From Anastrepha obliqua (Eukaryota; Arthropoda; Insecta; Diptera; Tephritidae), in assembly GCF_027943255.1 (NCBI RefSeq), contig NC_072897.1, positions 64,256,406-64,320,405 of the forward strand: 64,000 nt of DNA. Reading direction: 5' to 3'. The position numbers were made by a program, and so were the translations under genes. Shown here piece after piece: positions 21,804-31,968 of this stretch (positions are counted from its first letter, which is position 1; every line of letters begins with the position of its first letter). The notes below the pieces were generated by a model. The model was given only the letters and a program-made list of their open reading frames with translations, had not been told where the DNA came from and did not search any database.

Positions 21804-23183
21804 ATGTTCAAGATAATAATTACCCTGTTTTTTATACAAATGATACAAGGACAAGTAGAAATAACAGACTTAAAAAATAAAGACTATCTATTAATCAAAA
21901 CAAACCCTTTATATACATTTGATAAAAGTGAATATTTATTTCACTTGATTAACCTAACAAAAATAATCGAACCACTCGAAAACACAATGAGAAATGTATA
22001 TAACATGGAACCTGACACACAAATTTTATACAACAAAGTAGAAGCATTAAGGAAACAACTGAACCCCAGGACTAAGAGAGGAATTAACTTTTTAGGGACA
22101 GGATTGAAATGGATAACAGGCACACCTGACCATGACGACGAAATAGAATTACAAACTAAAATGAACCAGCTATTAGAAAATAATAATAAACAAAGAATCA
22201 TAAATTCTCAATTCGAAAAAATATTAGAACGAATTCAGCCAGAACAAGTGACACAAAAAATTATATTACAAGAAGTTTATAACGAATTAAATAATCTTTT
22301 AATGACTATAAATTTAGCTAAAAATAACAACTTTTTATCTTCGACACTCGACTTAGAAGAAATTAAAGAAATAGTTAATATTGAAACCACAGATGTACCA
22401 GTAATAAATATATTAGAATACGCAGAAATAAAGATAGTCAAATATGAACAAACATATATTATTATATACAAATATCCAAAAATTGTAAATAAATGCTCCC
22501 AATTTATTATCCATTCAATAGCCTCGAAAAAAGGAAAAATTGTACTAGACTCAAATATAGGGAAATGCAAAAATAAATTCCAAAGAATAAAAAATTGTAA
22601 AAACTTCATTGATTTAACGATATGTAAAAAAGGAAAAGATGACCAATGCACACTAAACATCCTAGACAATAGAGAAGCGAGTTGTAATGTAATTAAAGAA
22701 AATAATGAACCATTAACAGACTATGGAAATGGGAACATTATCATAGATGGTGTAAATATTATAAACAAAAATAAGACTCTAAAAGGAAATTTTTTATTAC
22801 AATATAACAAGACTATAGATATTAATAACAACACATACATAAATCTAAAAGATAAAATTGTAGAAATATTACATGAAAAACATAAAGAAAAATTAAATGT
22901 ACTCGAATATTTAGAATCTCAAACAAATTATAAATTCGACAATATACAAGAAATATCTTCAATATTTATACCCATCGAAGAACACCCAATCATAAGTTTC
23001 ACATTAATAACAATAACTATCATAAGTATATATCTCATAATAACATTGGGAATTAAATATTATAAATCACATCGAGAACAAAGAATTGAAAAGGAAATGA
23101 CAAGATTACTCAAAGAAAACGAAGAACAAGTTCAAATGTTACTTCGACTTAAACAAACAGAACAGGGACGTTCAAATTTCTAA
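21804..23183 (+). CDS. env: Errantivirus envelope glycoprotein
   Basis: The 459-residue frame is intact. A hydrophobic signal peptide (FKIIITLFFIQMIQG) opens the protein. A basic RTKR site near residue 90 is followed by GINFLGTGLKW, the usual processing site and start of the membrane-proximal subunit of insect retroviral Env. Several NxS/T sites lie in the second half. A single transmembrane helix (FTLITITIISIYLIITLGI) is near residues 395-415, with a charged cytoplasmic tail. In the family, the protein mediates membrane fusion. Spliced expression would be expected; I did not assign the splice donor. Confidence 0.88.
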   Translation: MFKIIITLFFIQMIQGQVEITDLKNKDYLLIKTNPLYTFDKSEYLFHLINLTKIIEPLENTMRNVYNMEPDTQILYNKVEALRKQLNPRTKRGINFLGTGLKWITGTPDHDDEIELQTKMNQLLENNNKQRIINSQFEKILERIQPEQVTQKIILQEVYNELNNLLMTINLAKNNNFLSSTLDLEEIKEIVNIETTDVPVINILEYAEIKIVKYEQTYIIIYKYPKIVNKCSQFIIHSIASKKGKIVLDSNIGKCKNKFQRIKNCKNFIDLTICKKGKDDQCTLNILDNREASCNVIKENNEPLTDYGNGNIIIDGVNIINKNKTLKGNFLLQYNKTIDINNNTYINLKDKIVEILHEKHKEKLNVLEYLESQTNYKFDNIQEISSIFIPIEEHPIISFTLITITIISIYLIITLGIKYYKSHREQRIEKEMTRLLKENEEQVQMLLRLKQTEQGRSNF

Positions 23184-23193
23184 GGAGGAGGAG
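23182..23193 (+). promoter_or_regulatory. Polypurine tract
   Basis: AAGGAGGAGGAG immediately precedes the 3' LTR and overlaps the end of the env stop region. It would prime plus-strand synthesis. Confidence 0.85.
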
Positions 23194-23614
23194 AGTTAGT
23201 GTAACAGAAAACACACTACTGTAAACGATGACATCATCCAATGTATGATACAGAATCAGTAGTTTAGTTTTAAAAATATTCCTATTCCTATTCAGCAAAT
23301 AGTAAACTAAATAAACATTATCAGCAAATAGTATATTATCAGCAAACAATAAACTAAAGAAACATTATCAGCAAATAGTATATTATCAGCAAACAATAAA
23401 CTAAAGAAACGTTGTCAGCAAATAGTATATTTCTATTATCAGCAAACAATTAACAAAAGAAACCAGAGCCTATAAATAGACGATTAAGCATAGAAATAAG
23501 TCAGTCTTATAATATACTGAAGCATGTGTACTTCAGCTTATAATTGACATAAGTACATATTGATACAAATAAAATATATCTTTTTACTTAAACATCAAAA
23601 GTACTTATTTAATT
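23194..23614 (+). repeat. Errantivirus 3' LTR
   Basis: Same length (421 bp) as the 5' LTR; the visible difference is A to G in GAAACATTGTCAGC (here GAAACGTTGTCAGC). Confidence 0.93.
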
Positions 23615-24255
23615 CGCATGAAAAGTATGACGCAAACGGGTGGTGGTCCATATGATGCGGTTTCATTGAACCATATGGAGGAACGAATAGTTGCCGCAGC
23701 CAAAATAGGCGAGCACATATCGGGAGTACCAGGCGCAACATCATATGGCTGCCATACAGACGGACCCAGCTGTTCTACTGCGGCTCCTCAGGCAGACGAT
23801 AATTTAGTTTGTGAATATTTGGCCCAAATCTCGAGCGCCGATAATTCTTCTAGTGACGACGAAGGCAAAACATCAAGGAAGTCTGAGCCTCCAAAAATTA
23901 ATATACGCAAGGAAGGGGAAATCGACGAGGTACAACTTGCTAAAACTAAAAGATCAAAATCAAACTAATTGAAAAAGAGATTGAAAAGCAAGAAAAATTT
24001 CAAAGTGAAGTGTTGAGGCTTTTCGAAGAGAGCAATGAAATCGCAAAGAGGAAACTGCAACTAAAAGAGACACAAATAGCAACTGAAGTGCAATATAAAA
24101 AAATGAAGATTCAAGTCTTAGAGCTAGACTTGGAAAAACTTAAATGTGAAATCGCATTGCTAAAACGAAAAATGAATAATTAATGAGCTACTTTATGTAT
24201 GTGATAACTTTAAGCTTAGTTTTTTACCTTTTATAAAAAGAAAGACTGATACCTG

Positions 24256-24361
24256 AGAAATGAAGTACAATTTTTTGTTATACTTAAGAAATTTTATTTA
24301 ATTTATCAAATGAAGAAATGAAGTACAATTTTTAGTTATACTTAAGAAATTTTATTTAATT
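24256..24361. repeat. 59-bp tandem duplication
   Basis: Two units beginning GAAATGAAGTACAATTTTT (24256 and 24315) differ at one position in the shared core. They lie in the convergent 3' untranslated region between the two Harbinger genes and supply AATAAA-like signals on the minus strand. Confidence 0.8.
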
Positions 24362-24383
24362 GACCAGCAATAAAATGAAATCT

Positions 24384-25740
24384 TTACATTGCTGTTTGAG
24401 AAAGATGGTCTTTTATTCTACTTCTTATCCTCTCTGATAATCGATTGTTTATGTCCAATGGTGTACATTCTAACAGTCCTTCTTGTCTTTGAGTTAGATT
24501 TTCGTTGCTGAATTGATATGGAATATTCCTATCGATGCATACATTGTGAAGAGCGGCGCACACGTTTGCAATTTTTGCAACCAATGTTGGGTTGTACCTT
24601 GGCTTTCTATCGTCCGATAATATTCTCCAGCGGCCTAAAGTGAACAATGCAATTAATGTTAGTGTATTTACATTGGATTCAATGAATACAGGAACCTTTG
24701 TATACGCCAATGCTTCTTTCGACAATGCTTCTAGCCTTATTGTGACTGTCGTTGAAAATACATTTGCCTACGTCGGTCTCATTTTCGCGTAATCGATACG
24801 GGGTCATAAGCCATGGCTCAAGAGGGTATCCAGAATCCCCTAAAAATATACATATTTATTCCCGTATCTTAATTTTTTCCTATTTAATCACTCACCCAAT
24901 AGCCACGAACTTGTATCTCCATTATTATAGCGCCGCTCCATTACCTTCCTCTCATTGGAGGCTTTCCAAACAAAGGAATCGTGCGCAGCTCCTCCGTACT
25001 GTGGGCATATAGCTTTTATTCTTAATTTATGGTCACATATCTGCAATAAAAAATGTAGAGTACGATAACTCCAAGAAAAAAGGATTAAGAGCTAGTGTAA
25101 GTATATATTTACAATCATCGCGTTTATGCTATGCTTTCCTTTCCTGTTGAAGTATATATGCTCGTTCTCAATAGGCCTCAACAGCATTAAATGAGTACCA
25201 TCTACGGCACCAACAACTGCAATGAATTAAAATAGTAAAAAATTTAAATTTCGTTAATATTGCACGACTTAATTCCCGGAAAGTTATATTTTTCATGGAA
25301 CCACTCTTTGCACGGCCGGAAGTTTTTTTCGAAAGATATCCCTTGGTTACATTAAGTTTTTTCCATCGACGATAATGTGCTGCGAAATATCTTCGACAGA
25401 GTACTATGCCCCATTGCTGCTGTGTGTGCGCCGCCAGTTTGCCACTGGTAACCGCCACCTGCTAATATCTCCAGCGTTGCAGCTAGCCTCAAAATTGGAG
25501 GTATATATGTACTCCTAAGTCCTTCTCTAAGGTTTATTTCACAAAGGACGTACATAAAAACCTCCTTGGTCAGTCGGTATTTTGTTTGGAAGCTGTGCAA
25601 AAGAAATACTTTGATATTTACTTAATGAAATTTGTATTCATCTTACTATAAATCGGGCAATTCCATTGGATTCGACGCATCGCGTATCCTCCTTCTATTT
25701 ATTGAAGAGTTTTCTTCATTAAAATCTTCCAATATTAAAA
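24384..25740 (-). pseudogene. Harbinger DDE transposase, multi-exon
   Basis: The minus strand encodes a Harbinger nuclease in about six exons. The N-terminal exon includes NRRRIRDASNPMEL, and the next has FQTKYRLTKEVFMYVL and RSTYIPPILRLAATLEILAGGGYQ. First Asp: VGAVDGTHLMLL (~25,190). Second Asp: GGAAHDSFVWK (~24,960). Catalytic Glu: SIVERSIGVYK (~24,710). Clear GT-AG introns lie at 25041-25112, 24840-24895 and 24635-24695. Each rejoins conserved sequence, for example GVYK to GRWRILSDDRKPRYNP. The protein ends at 24384. The junction near 25240 does not keep frame with an obvious splice, so I call it a probable pseudogene; an alternative splice could rescue it. Confidence 0.8.
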
Positions 25741-25955
25741 AATAGCGCCAATTGTACATATTTACTTTTAATTTTTATTGCTTTCGTGCACTTTTTGACA
25801 ACTATAAACAACTTTCCAAACACTTCCGAAAATATGAAAACGATAGTACAAGTATCGAAATACGGGAACCAAAATGGGATCGTCGCGCATTCGATATCGA
25901 ATTAAAGTGTCGAGCAAACGAGTGTCGACTATCGAATTACAGAAAGCCACCCCTG

Positions 25956-26075
25956 GAGAATACCGAGGATGTGGGAACAATTTGAAGTTCAATTCATGTA
26001 GTTTTGCCACTGTTTTGATTGACTTGTGACGTTCTTGTTTTTGGTCAACTGTCAAATGCTCATGCAACAACTCGT
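25956..26075 (-). pseudogene. Mariner transposase fragment, upstream side of the Harbinger
   Basis: On the minus strand this encodes MLHEHLTVDQKQER followed by HKSIKTVAKLHELNFKLFPH and ends at PRYSP against the Harbinger terminus. The first part belongs before the catalytic core and the second near its end, so about 150 residues are missing between them. Confidence 0.8.
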
Positions 26076-26368
26076 TCTTCTGATGTCAGTGGCAGTAGAA
26101 GAAGCAGAAGCAGTATAAAAGTAAAACACAAAATTGTTTTTAATTCATTGTTTAAAAAAACAAACGTAGCGTTACTCTCAGCACAATAACTCACGAACTA
26201 AAACATATACAATAATATAATGAATTTTTAACAGCTGTTTTTGTAAGGTTAGTGCTAACTATCGAATATCTATGTGTTAGGGCCGGGACTTATCAGCCCA
26301 TGTGTTAAGGTAGAGCTAGGTGGGCTGAGAATACGTGCCTTTCTTTTGGCTGTAATAGGCTGAAATAG

Positions 26369-26720
26369 CTATCTCATTGCATTCAAGGAGAAGGTGTATT
26401 GGCACGTGTAACTGCACAGTCTGCAATGACCTGTGAGAATTCTCAGTTTATCCTTGGGGAGGGTTATGAGTTCCCAATCCTCTTTTGGTTGTATTCTCTC
26501 TCCCGCCCATGTGTCCGCTACTTCTTTCCGAATTAGAGTCCTTGTCCTGGGACACAAATCAACCGAATGCTATAGTGCAATCCTTACAAATTCAGTTTCT
26601 CGATACACTTAAGGAGCAGTGAGGACTTAACCTCACAGGATTACGGTGCCTTGAGTGCTGCCTGACTATCGCTCAGAATAGCAATTCGCTGATTCCGGAG
26701 ATTCCTTTCTAAATACATAT
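26369..26720 (-). pseudogene. LOA/I-like LINE RNase H fragment
   Basis: The minus strand shows NQRIAILSDSQAALKAP, an RNase H motif with the catalytic Asp, then damaged sequence and LPKDKLRILTGHCRLCSY near 26400, the conserved segment before the C-terminal cysteine cluster. A stop separates them. The CsRn1-like LTR element inserted right beside it at 26722. Confidence 0.65.
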
Positions 26721-26721
26721 A

Positions 26722-26954
26722 TGTAGGAGCTAGTGAATAGCGAAAACGATGTATTCACTTGTACGGCTCGATCCAAAAAGAACGAGACCGAAAATTATTT
26801 CGTTTATTAGCTCAACAGTACAAAGCGAAAGAATGAGAAGTTAAAAGCAAATGAAAAGTCACACATGGTGGCATTTCAAAGTATTAAGAATGAATAAATT
26901 AAAGGATAACTATTAAGAATGTAATAAACTTAATCTAGTTGTGGTGTCCCCACA
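26722..26954 (-). repeat. CsRn1-like 3' LTR
   Basis: 233 bp. It has TGTAGGAGC where the other LTR has TGTGGGAGC, and carries a short extra stretch (ATGTATTCA) absent from the other copy. Confidence 0.85.
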
Positions 26955-26965
26955 TTATTCCTCTC

Positions 26966-27780
26966 CTAGTTACAGGCTGTGGCAATGAATGCTGGCTTTA
27001 ACCGGTCAATGGAGATGTTCACCTTGCTGTCGTTGATGCTCACAGTGAAATATGTAGGACGACGTTCTAACACTTTGTATGGTCCTTTGTAAGGTGGCGT
27101 TAGTGATGGACGAACAGAAAGATCTCTAACGAAAACTTGATCGCACGTCGTAAGATTAGTGTGCACAAAGGATTTTTCTTTTGTGTGCCAAGTAGTATCA
27201 ACTGGGTGAATATTTCTCATGACATGTCAAAGTTGTGTTACCATTTCCGTTTCGCTGTTAGGTCGGCTGCCATCTATAAAGAACTCCGATGGTAAACGTA
27301 AGGTTGTTCCAAAAACTAATTTAGCCGGGGATGCGCCAATGTCAATCTTGAATGAACACCGAAGTCCTAATAAAATAAGTGGTAAAAAACTTATCCATCG
27401 TTCGACGTTATGACATAAGATTGTCGATTTTAGAGTCCGATGCGATCGCTCGACGATGTCAATATGTACGATGTCAATATGTAAATATGAAAAACGTAGG
27501 TTCGGGCATTCACGACGTTTGAACGGTGACACTCTATGTCGGCCAATTTTGTTACGTTGGCACTGGATACAGTGCTTTACAAACTGGCGACTATCCCGTT
27601 GTATACCAGGCCAAACGAAATGCTCGGTCATCAACTTTGACGTAGTTCGCAATCCTGGAAGCGAAATGTTGTGTGTTGCTCGCAGTACTGCCTGTCTAAA
27701 CTTTTTTGTTACAAAAGGCCGTATGCGGCCAGTTGAGCTGTCACAATGAACTCACTTCAAGCCTGAAGGTAGAACATGGG
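26966..27780 (-). pseudogene. CsRn1-like integrase with catalytic-core deletion
   Basis: The HHCC zinc-binding region survives (HFVWPGIQRDSRQFVKHCIQCQRNK). The core reaches HIDIVHIDIV, a duplicated pentapeptide, then jumps to ERSHRTLKSTI, the helix of the catalytic Glu. The segment with the second Asp is gone. The C-terminal domain follows (SPAKLVFGTTLRLP, a break, then VFVRDLSVRPSLTPPYKGPYKVLER) and ends at 26966. The polypurine-like AGGAGAGGAATAA precedes the 3' LTR. Confidence 0.75.
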
Positions 27781-27928
27781 GTGTTAGTTTAAGAGAATGA
27801 TTTACGTTACCATTTAAATAGGATTGGAGTTCCTCATCGTTGGCTTGGTGATCGGCTAGATCATCGTAATTGATCGGCTCCGCTGTTATGAACTCAATTC
27901 GAGATAGGAGGTCTGCCGTAATGTTTTG

Positions 27929-28547
27929 TTAACCAGGAACATGCCGAATGTCCGTTGTAATTTGAGCGATAAAGTCTAATTGACGAGCTTGACGATCGGA
28001 GGCTTTTTCGAGGCGCTGCGGAAAAGCATAAATTAGCGGCTTATGGTCGGTGTAAACGTGACAATCTCGTCCTTCTGGCATAAAACGAAAGTGGCGTATA
28101 GCACGGAACATCGCAGTAGGTTCTCTATCGTAAGTGCTGTATCGTTGTTCAGCCTTTGAAAATGATCGTTGGAAGAAACCTAATGGTTGAAGCGTGTTGT
28201 TGAGAACCTGGTGTAGAACAGCGCCACTGGTATTGTCCGAACCATCAACCCATAAGGAAAGTGTCGCGTTAGGCATCGGATGAGCAAGAAAGGTGCACTT
28301 TGCAAGGCTTTCCTTACATGCTTCGAAATGGCGAATGTTTTTATCAGACCAAGCTAACACTGTTTTATCGTTGCGTATGTTCCCAGGGACCATCTTTAAC
28401 AACGGCGCTTGATGAAGCTGTGGTTGAGACAAGAACGGTCTGTAAAAGTTAACCATAGCGAGGAAACGTTTCAGGTCTTTAGCTAACGTAGGCAGCTTAA
28501 TTTTTGTAATTGTCTCCACACGGCTTGGGATCGCTGTTATACCATCT
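27929..28547 (-). pseudogene. CsRn1-like RT end and RNase H
   Basis: The gene resumes with GITAIPSRVETI, then KDLKRFLAMVNFYRPFL (RT connection) and LSLWVDGSDNTSGAVLHQ (RNase H first Asp). It continues with QRYSTYDREPTAMF (Glu changed from the usual REL context) and CHVYTDHKPLIYAF. It stops at RHVPG*, where the next codons continue the polyprotein, so the stop is a point lesion. Confidence 0.8.
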
Positions 28548-28994
28548 CCCTCTTGGACAAATGGAACTTTTCCAAAATAAGTAGTTCAACTTGAGAGCAC
28601 ACGCTGACGAAGACCTTTGCGAGGAGATCACCGACAAGTATGACCAACAGTTTTATGATAGAGTGGCAAACACCGAGGAAAACCTTTTTTTTGCCGCGAC
28701 AGACTAGCAAGTACAGCACTGAGACACCATTAAACCCATGGTACTGCACTCGGACTCCCTTTGTAATTTCCTTTAAATCTACTCGACTTCCGAGTTTACA
28801 GGACTCGATTATCCATGAAGTGGTTGGGAGGCTGTCTAAGGCAATGAGCGCAGATTGGCTGTCGCTGCAGACTCACACATGTTTACCTCTCCATTTGTTG
28901 TCCGCAACAAAGTTCATCGCTTCTTGAGCAGCATACACCTCCACTTGAAATACTGATGCATGCATTCCAAGAGCAAAGTGCAGATTTTCAGATA

Positions 28995-31158
28995 CTTGAT
29001 AGAAAAGAATTCTTTAAGTTATTGTAACTTCGTATTAAAGCTGTAAAGTAGAACAACTTTTTTAACGAAAGAATGTTGCTAATCTTTAGGGAATTATCTG
29101 TTATTGAATTTTGTTTACACTTAAATATTATTTTTAATATTTTATTTTGTACTAATTCAATCCTATTTAGTTCAGATTTGTACGCACCTCCCCAAGCTAC
29201 GATACCGTGAGAGGTGACTGACTCACATGGGGCATAATAAATAGTTAATAATTGTTCTTTTTTTAATATATACATATTTTGGCAAACTCAAAGATTAAAT
29301 ATCTATTTCGCTTTATTAAATAATTGATTTGAAAATCCCATTTTAACTTATAGTCAATTAAAATGCCAAGATATTTAGTGCTTTCAACCCGTGTTATTGG
29401 AATACAGTTACATTTACTGTTAGAATCATGATTATGCATAAATATATTAATATTTCCAGGTACAGAATATTTATAAACTCCGAAAGTTAGAAATACCGTT
29501 TTATTAATATTCACAGATAACTTGTTTTGACACATCCATGTAAATAATATATTTTATTTGCAATTAAATATTCATTTAATTCAGCATCCTCCTAAGTATC
29601 GCCACTTATAAGAATAGTTGTATCGTCAGATTACGATATTATATTGTGAGGGTTTTTTTGGCCAAATTGTACAGCACTATATATTTCATTTATGTATATC
29701 AAAAATAATAAAATCCTAATACTGTCCCCTGAGGGACTCCAATATCCACAATCGTTTCACTACTAATAGTACCATCTACCTTTACACATTGTGTTCTGCC
29801 AGTAAGATAATTTTTTATAAGATTCAAGGCGATTCCACGGATACCTATATTGCTTAATTTTTGTATTAGAATTTTCTGGTCAACCGTGTCAAAAACCTTT
29901 GCTAAATCTATTGTAAAAATATTGCAATAATTGGTTTACTATTATCAAGATTTTTATATACATATTCAGCAAAATGAGCTAATGCATCTTTGGTTGATTT
30001 TCCTTGGCGAAAGCCATATTGATTTATATTTAACACGTTATATTTGTTAAGAAAGGAAAGTAATCTTTTATGCACTACATTTTCAAATATTTTTGCTTCT
30101 TTAGAAATTAATGATATTGGCCTATAATTTAATTCAAAATACTTTTCTTTAGCTTTGTGTACTGGTATTATAATTGCTTTTTTACAATGATCAGGACAAT
30201 CTCCTGTTTCTAAGCATATATTGATAATGTTTTGCTAGAGGTTTTATAATGAAATTACTTAATTTTTTTAATACGCTTGTTGGAGTTTCATCTATTCCGG
30301 CTGCTGTATCATTTTTTAATCATTTAATTTTTTTTTTATTTCATCTGGATGAGTAGGAAATAAAAATATTGTATTTTTAATCAAGACCCTTTTTTTACCA
30401 CATTTTTCACCTGTATATTTGATTTTATTTGCCATTTCTGTGCCTACATTATTAAAGTAAGTATTAAACTTATCAGCTATATCTTTTTTTTATGTTACTT
30501 TTTCGTTTCTTATGAGTAAGTAATGCATTGAGCTTTTCTTTATTTTTCTTTTTATTAGAGTTTATTTTATTATTTATATAATTCCAAAATTGCTTATTAG
30601 ATTTTAGATTTTTTAAGCAATTTTTTTCATAATTATCTTTTGCAATTTTTAATAGTTTATTTAATAATTTATTATAATTTACGTATAATGTATTACTTTT
30701 TTCATCATTAGGTGTTTCTCTCCAAAGATTGTAGAGCATTTCTTTTGTATTGCATGAAATAACTAGACCTTGCGTTATCCATTTACTTCTTTTAATATTA
30801 TTATTAGTATTATTTTTATTGTTTTTAACATTAGTTGCTCTGTGCATGATATATTGTATATTTTCAATAAACAGATTAGTCATTTCATTTGCATCATTCA
30901 TATAATCAAATAGATTCCAATCAATTTTTTTAGCCCTTTTATAAAGTTTTTCATAATTTAAAACGTTTGGCCTTTAACTTTATTAACAGAGATAATTTTT
31001 ATTTTTAAACCAATAGTAAGAAAAGTGGAATAATGATCTGAAATATTGTTTTTATATACGATGGTTGAAATATCATTTACTTTACTACTGATTTTACCGA
31101 AAATATGATCTATGCAAGTGCCCCCGTTCTTGTTTGCTCTTGTTATACCGTTAATATA
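28995..31158 (-). pseudogene. CR1/Jockey-like LINE ORF2, block copy 1
   Basis: It matches the block-2 copy described at 40912-44990: endonuclease end, linker (142-codon frame 30473-30901), degraded RT and thumb (YLGILIDYKLKW, 29263-29535). The stops are the same as in copy 2, so the damage predates the duplication. Confidence 0.75.
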
Positions 31159-31968
31159 AAGTTGTCAAAAAAGTCTTGCGGTATTTCCGCATGCTTGTCT
31201 TTGCAAGCGCGTAGTTCTAGTTGTATTCGTCGTATCGGTTCACGCTAAAGCTTTTTGGAAAGCCCTTTTCACGTGCTAACACGTGTTTGATGAATTGTTG
31301 TTTGCTTTTAGTCGTTCGTGAGTTATAGCCTCGCAAACATGGAGCAAGATAAAGAGAAAATACGGCATATTTTACAGTACTACTACGATAAAGGCAAAAA
31401 TGCATCTCATGCTGCCAATAAAATTTGTGCAGTTTATGGACCCGATACAGTTTCCATTTCCACCGCACAACGATGGTTTCAATGTTTTCGTTCTGGTGCA
31501 GAGGTGATCGAAGATGCGCCACGGTCCGGAAGGCCTGTCGTCGAAAATTGCGATAAAATCGCTGAATTGATCGAAAGAGACCGGCATAGTAGCAGCCGTA
31601 GCATCGGCCAAGAGCTGGGCATGAGTCATCAAACCGTTATAAACCATTTGAAGAAGCTAGGATTCAAAAAGAAGCTCGATGTATGGGTGCCACACGACTT
31701 GACGCAAAAAATCATTTTTGCCCCTATGGATGCCTGCGAATCGCTTCTGAATCGCAACAAAATCGACCCGTTTTTGAAGCGGATGGTGACTGGCGATGAA
31801 AAGTGGGTCACTTACGACAACGTGAAGCGCAAACGGTCGTGGTCGAAAAGCGGTGAAGCTGCCCAGACGGTGGCCAAGCCTAGATTGACGGCCAGGAAGG
31901 TTCTTCTATGTGTTTGGTGGGATTGGCAGGGAATCATCCACTATGAGCTGCTCCCCTATGGCCAAATG
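31159..31968 (+). pseudogene. Mariner 5' part, truncated, block copy 1
   Basis: The left inverted terminus and first ~210 transposase codons (from ATG at 31339) are present, including the helix-turn-helix region and the first catalytic Asp in TGDEKWVTYD. The copy ends at LLPYGQM, where CsRn1-like sequence resumes. The rest of the gene and the right terminus are absent. Confidence 0.85.

Larger units (their letters stand above)
17009..23614 (+). mobile_element. Errantivirus (Ty3/gypsy endogenous retrovirus), 6,606 bp, recent
   Basis: Two 421-bp LTRs bound gag, pol and env. The target duplication CGCA (17005-17008 and 23615-23618) fits the alternating pyrimidine-purine preference of errantiviruses. 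The LTRs, which begin AGTTAGTG and end TTTAATT, show one difference that I can see, so insertion is recent. The polypurine tract AAGGAGGAGGAG abuts the 3' LTR. Gag and env are open and pol has one stop. It is described here as an endogenous insect element; nothing suggests present infectivity. Confidence 0.93.
16634..24183 (+). pseudogene. Harbinger Myb/SANT-like protein, interrupted by an errantivirus
   Basis: This protein helps Harbinger transposases enter the nucleus and bind element ends. The start codon is split by an intron: AT at 16634-16635, GT...AG intron 16636-16698, then exon 2 (16699-16888), which encodes the tri-helix region SQQTNAAQLQIMVEYMEKHD ... ELWDKLTELLN. A second GT...AG intron is 16889-16959. 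Exon 3 begins VWTDYKYNAKRKL and is cut at 17008 by the errantivirus. It resumes at 23619 with MKSMTQTGGGPYDAVS, the GGGP motif typical of the family. A one-base loss near 23960 shifts the frame into a coiled-coil C-terminus (EKEIEKQEKF...) ending at 24183. Confidence 0.8.
16479..25952. mobile_element. PIF/Harbinger transposon, split by an errantivirus
   Basis: The inverted termini are GGGTGGCTTTCTGTAATTCG at 16479 and its complement at 25952. The 3-bp target duplication CTG is present on both sides (16476-16478, 25953-25955), and removing the element rejoins the mariner frame. As usual for this superfamily it carries two genes: a Myb/SANT-like DNA-binding protein (plus strand) and a DDE nuclease/transposase (minus strand), converging near 24.2-24.4 kb. 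Without the 6.6-kb errantivirus the element would be about 2.86 kb. Confidence 0.9.
16207..26305 (-). mobile_element. Irritans-type mariner, internally deleted, split by a Harbinger
   Basis: The termini are ACACAAGGGCTG at 16207 and the complement of CAGCCCATGTGT at 26305, with TA on each side (16205-16206, 26306-26307). The right terminus continues into a GGCTGATAAGTCCCGG-type sequence, typical of irritans mariners. Only 272 + 350 bases of mariner remain around the Harbinger. Transposase codons jump from MLHEHLTVDQKQER straight to HKSIKTVAKLHELNF, so the copy had lost its N-terminus and most of the core. The Harbinger sits inside the YSP|GLAP motif, which normally carries the third catalytic Asp. 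Confidence 0.85.
28548..31968. repeat. 3,421-bp duplicated block, copy 1
   Basis: This block repeats at 40465-43885 with equal length. I found one substitution (near 30492). It contains an unassigned 250-base stretch, a LOA/I-like RNase H scrap (28798-28994, minus), a CR1/Jockey-like LINE (28995-31158, minus) and the first 810 bases of a mariner (31159-31968, plus). Both ends lie inside elements, not at element ends. It splits the CsRn1-like RT with no target duplication that I can find. Confidence 0.9.

Noticed and set aside
28640..28927. 95-codon plus-strand frame repeated at 40557-40844
   Set aside because: The repetition is due to the duplicated block, and the second half is antisense to a LINE RNase H domain.
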